This document shows, piece by piece, positions 5,619 to 6,314 of a DNA stretch of 6,314 nt. The stretch covers positions 1-6,314 of the forward strand of contig JAPUIN010000296.1 in assembly GCA_027297005.1 (NCBI GenBank). The letters are read 5' to 3'. Below the pieces are notes generated by a model that saw only the letters and a list, made by a program, of their open reading frames with translations, was not told the origin of the DNA and searched no databases. The position numbers and the translations under genes were made by a program. Origin of the DNA: Acidobacteriota bacterium. Lineage in GTDB: Bacteria > Acidobacteriota > Polarisedimenticolia > Gp22-AA2. The stretch's first letter is position 1; the number at the start of each line of letters is the position of its first letter.

Positions 5619-5647
5619 ATTATAACACGCGGCCGCACCTTCGTCTT
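5619..5647 (-). promoter_or_regulatory. Extended -10 promoter giving a near-leaderless mRNA
   Basis: Read on the minus strand, TATAAT (5624-5619) is a perfect -10 hexamer preceded by TGT, an extended -10. With a 17-base spacer the -35 would be AAGACG (5647-5642), matching only GAC of the consensus. Transcription would start about 6-8 bases downstream of the -10, between roughly 5613 and 5610. The start codon of the secreted protein is at 5609, so there is no space for a Shine-Dalgarno. Confidence 0.65.
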
Positions 5648-5675
5648 CAGGCACGGTCGTCCTTCGGGGTACAAT
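5646..5675 (+). promoter_or_regulatory. Candidate promoter of the Nudix gene
   Basis: TACAAT (5670-5675) matches five of six positions of the -10 consensus. TTCAGG (5646-5651), 18 bases upstream, is a weak -35. Transcription would begin near 5682, diverging from the minus-strand promoter at 5619-5647 with which it shares the -35 region. The untranslated leader would be roughly 50-115 bases, depending on the Nudix start. Confidence 0.45.
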
Positions 5676-5700
5676 CAGCGACGCTGAGATGAGGCGCATT

Positions 5701-5727
5701 GTGACCGCCAGGGATCTTATCGGTCAC
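5701..5727 (+). repeat. 7-bp perfect inverted repeat in the Nudix leader
   Basis: GTGACCG (5701-5707) and CGGTCAC (5721-5727) are exact reverse complements separated by 13 bases. The repeat sits about 20 bases after the predicted transcription start. It could be an operator for a dimeric repressor (centre-to-centre spacing of 20 bp, two helical turns) or an RNA stem. No T-run follows, so it is not an intrinsic terminator. Confidence 0.5.
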
Positions 5728-5751
5728 GCCGTATGGCACGAGGAAGGACGA

Positions 5752-5802
5752 ATGAAGTTCAGAAGGCGCAGCATTATGATCCGCGCGCTCCGACCGGCAT
5801 GA
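5752..5802 (+). CDS. Possible 16-codon leader ORF upstream of the Nudix gene
   Basis: ATG at 5752 follows AGGAAGGA (5741-5748), the strongest Shine-Dalgarno of this region. The ORF encodes an arginine-rich 16-residue peptide (MKFRRRSIMIRALRPA) and ends in a TGA whose first bases overlap the Nudix ATG as ATGA (5799-5802). It may serve to load ribosomes for translational coupling, like the overlaps in the isc operon. It is too short for coding statistics and may be accidental, particularly if the Nudix protein really starts at 5733, in which case it lies out of frame inside that gene. Confidence 0.3.
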   Translation: MKFRRRSIMIRALRPA

Positions 5803-6314
5803 GTCTCACATTGCGCGATGACGACGGTACCATCGAGTACCGACACTGTCCTTCCTGCGGCGGCGCCCTGGCTCTCAAGACGGTCGTCGCCTCGGAGCCG
5901 AAGCGATTGGTGTGCGGCGACTGCGGCCTCATCTTCTACATCGATCCGAAGGTGGCCGTCGGTGCCATCTGCCACGATGGCCGCGGTATCGTCCTGCTGC
6001 GGCGGGCGATTGAGCCCGGCCGCGGCAAGTGGGTTTTCCCGGGAGGATATGTCGATCGGGGCGAAACGCCTGAGAGCGCCGCGCGACGCGAGGCGCTCGA
6101 AGAGATCTGCTCCGGCATCCGGATCGAACGCCTGCTGAATGTCTATGCCTATGCGGGAAGTCCGGTGATCGTCATCGTCTACGAGGCAGTGCTGAGCGGT
6201 GGCGCACCCTCTTGCGGTGAGGAGGCCCTCGAGGTCCGGTCGTTTCTTCCGGACGAAATCCCGTGGGACGAGCTGGCGTTTCCCAGCACCCACGATGCGC
6301 TGCGCGAATATCTG
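5799..6314 (+). CDS. Nudix hydrolase with N-terminal zinc ribbon (partial, runs off right edge)
   Basis: At least 172 residues are visible with no stop. The N-terminus has a zinc ribbon, CPSCG (C17, C20) and CGDCG (C39, C42), followed by IFYIDPKVAVGAI, the pattern of the Nudix_N_2 zinc-ribbon type. The Nudix box is G83-X5-E89-X7-R97-E98-x-x-E101-E102, within FPGGYVDRGETPESAARREALEE, and retains the metal-binding glutamates. The glycine that normally follows the last glutamates is C104, with serine where a hydrophobic residue is usual. Such enzymes cleave nucleoside diphosphates linked to another moiety (for example ADP-ribose or NAD-type compounds), but the substrate cannot be told from this. 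ATG at 5799 overlaps the small ORF stop and lacks its own ribosome site; an in-frame ATG at 5733, adding 22 residues and also without a site, is a real alternative. The C-terminus is missing. Confidence 0.88.
   Translation, partial: MSLTLRDDDGTIEYRHCPSCGGALALKTVVASEPKRLVCGDCGLIFYIDPKVAVGAICHDGRGIVLLRRAIEPGRGKWVFPGGYVDRGETPESAARREALEEICSGIRIERLLNVYAYAGSPVIVIVYEAVLSGGAPSCGEEALEVRSFLPDEIPWDELAFPSTHDALREYL

Noticed and set aside
5610..5699. Upstream start of the secreted-protein gene at 5699
   Set aside because: It would place 30 hydrophilic residues before the signal peptide and run through the TATAAT promoter.
5724..6293. 189-codon minus-strand frame opposite the Nudix gene
   Set aside because: The plus strand carries an intact zinc ribbon and Nudix box, so the minus frame is a shadow.

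Overview
The window is GC-rich, tightly packed bacterial chromosome with seven substantial genes, one of them cut off by the right edge. There are no RNA genes, CRISPR arrays, insertion sequences or phage genes that I can see. The combination of an isc-type iron-sulfur operon, a eukaryote-like deoxyhypusine-synthase-family enzyme, an N-terminal signal peptide and Shine-Dalgarno-poor starts fits an uncultured Gram-negative-type lineage such as Acidobacteriota or a neighbouring phylum. That placement is an inference with low confidence.

Left block (1-2565, + strand): an unassigned upstream stretch, then a good sigma70-type promoter overlapped by a 25-bp palindrome with the geometry of an IscR type 1 operator. 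The operon that follows is an Rrf2/IscR-family Fe-S regulator, the cysteine desulfurase iscS, the A-type carrier iscA, and a small TPR-like protein of unknown function. The first three genes are joined by 4-base ATGA stop/start overlaps. IscS takes sulfur from cysteine, IscA carries or delivers the nascent cluster, and the regulator probably senses cluster supply and represses its own operon. The scaffold gene iscU is absent from its usual place between iscS and iscA.

Middle block (2566-4964): a 150-base intergenic region with a candidate promoter and two inverted repeats leads to a deoxyhypusine synthase-family protein. In bacteria lacking eIF5A this family is thought to work in polyamine (homospermidine-type) synthesis. 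It converges on thiO (glycine oxidase, thiamine thiazole supply) on the opposite strand. The two stop codons sit on the same CTAG palindrome, so nothing separates the genes.

Right block (4980-6314): a secreted protein of unknown function lies just upstream of thiO on the minus strand, probably in the same transcript. Its perfect TATAAT box is so close to the start codon that the mRNA is probably leaderless. Divergently, a zinc-ribbon Nudix hydrolase runs off the right edge. Its leader contains a 7-bp inverted repeat and a 16-codon ORF with a strong ribosome-binding site that overlaps the Nudix start.

I do not see an obvious new multi-gene system. The most interesting points are the predicted operator, the unusual cysteine spacing of the regulator, the iscU-less operon with its TPR-like protein, the shared stop-codon palindrome, the leaderless promoter and the Nudix leader architecture.
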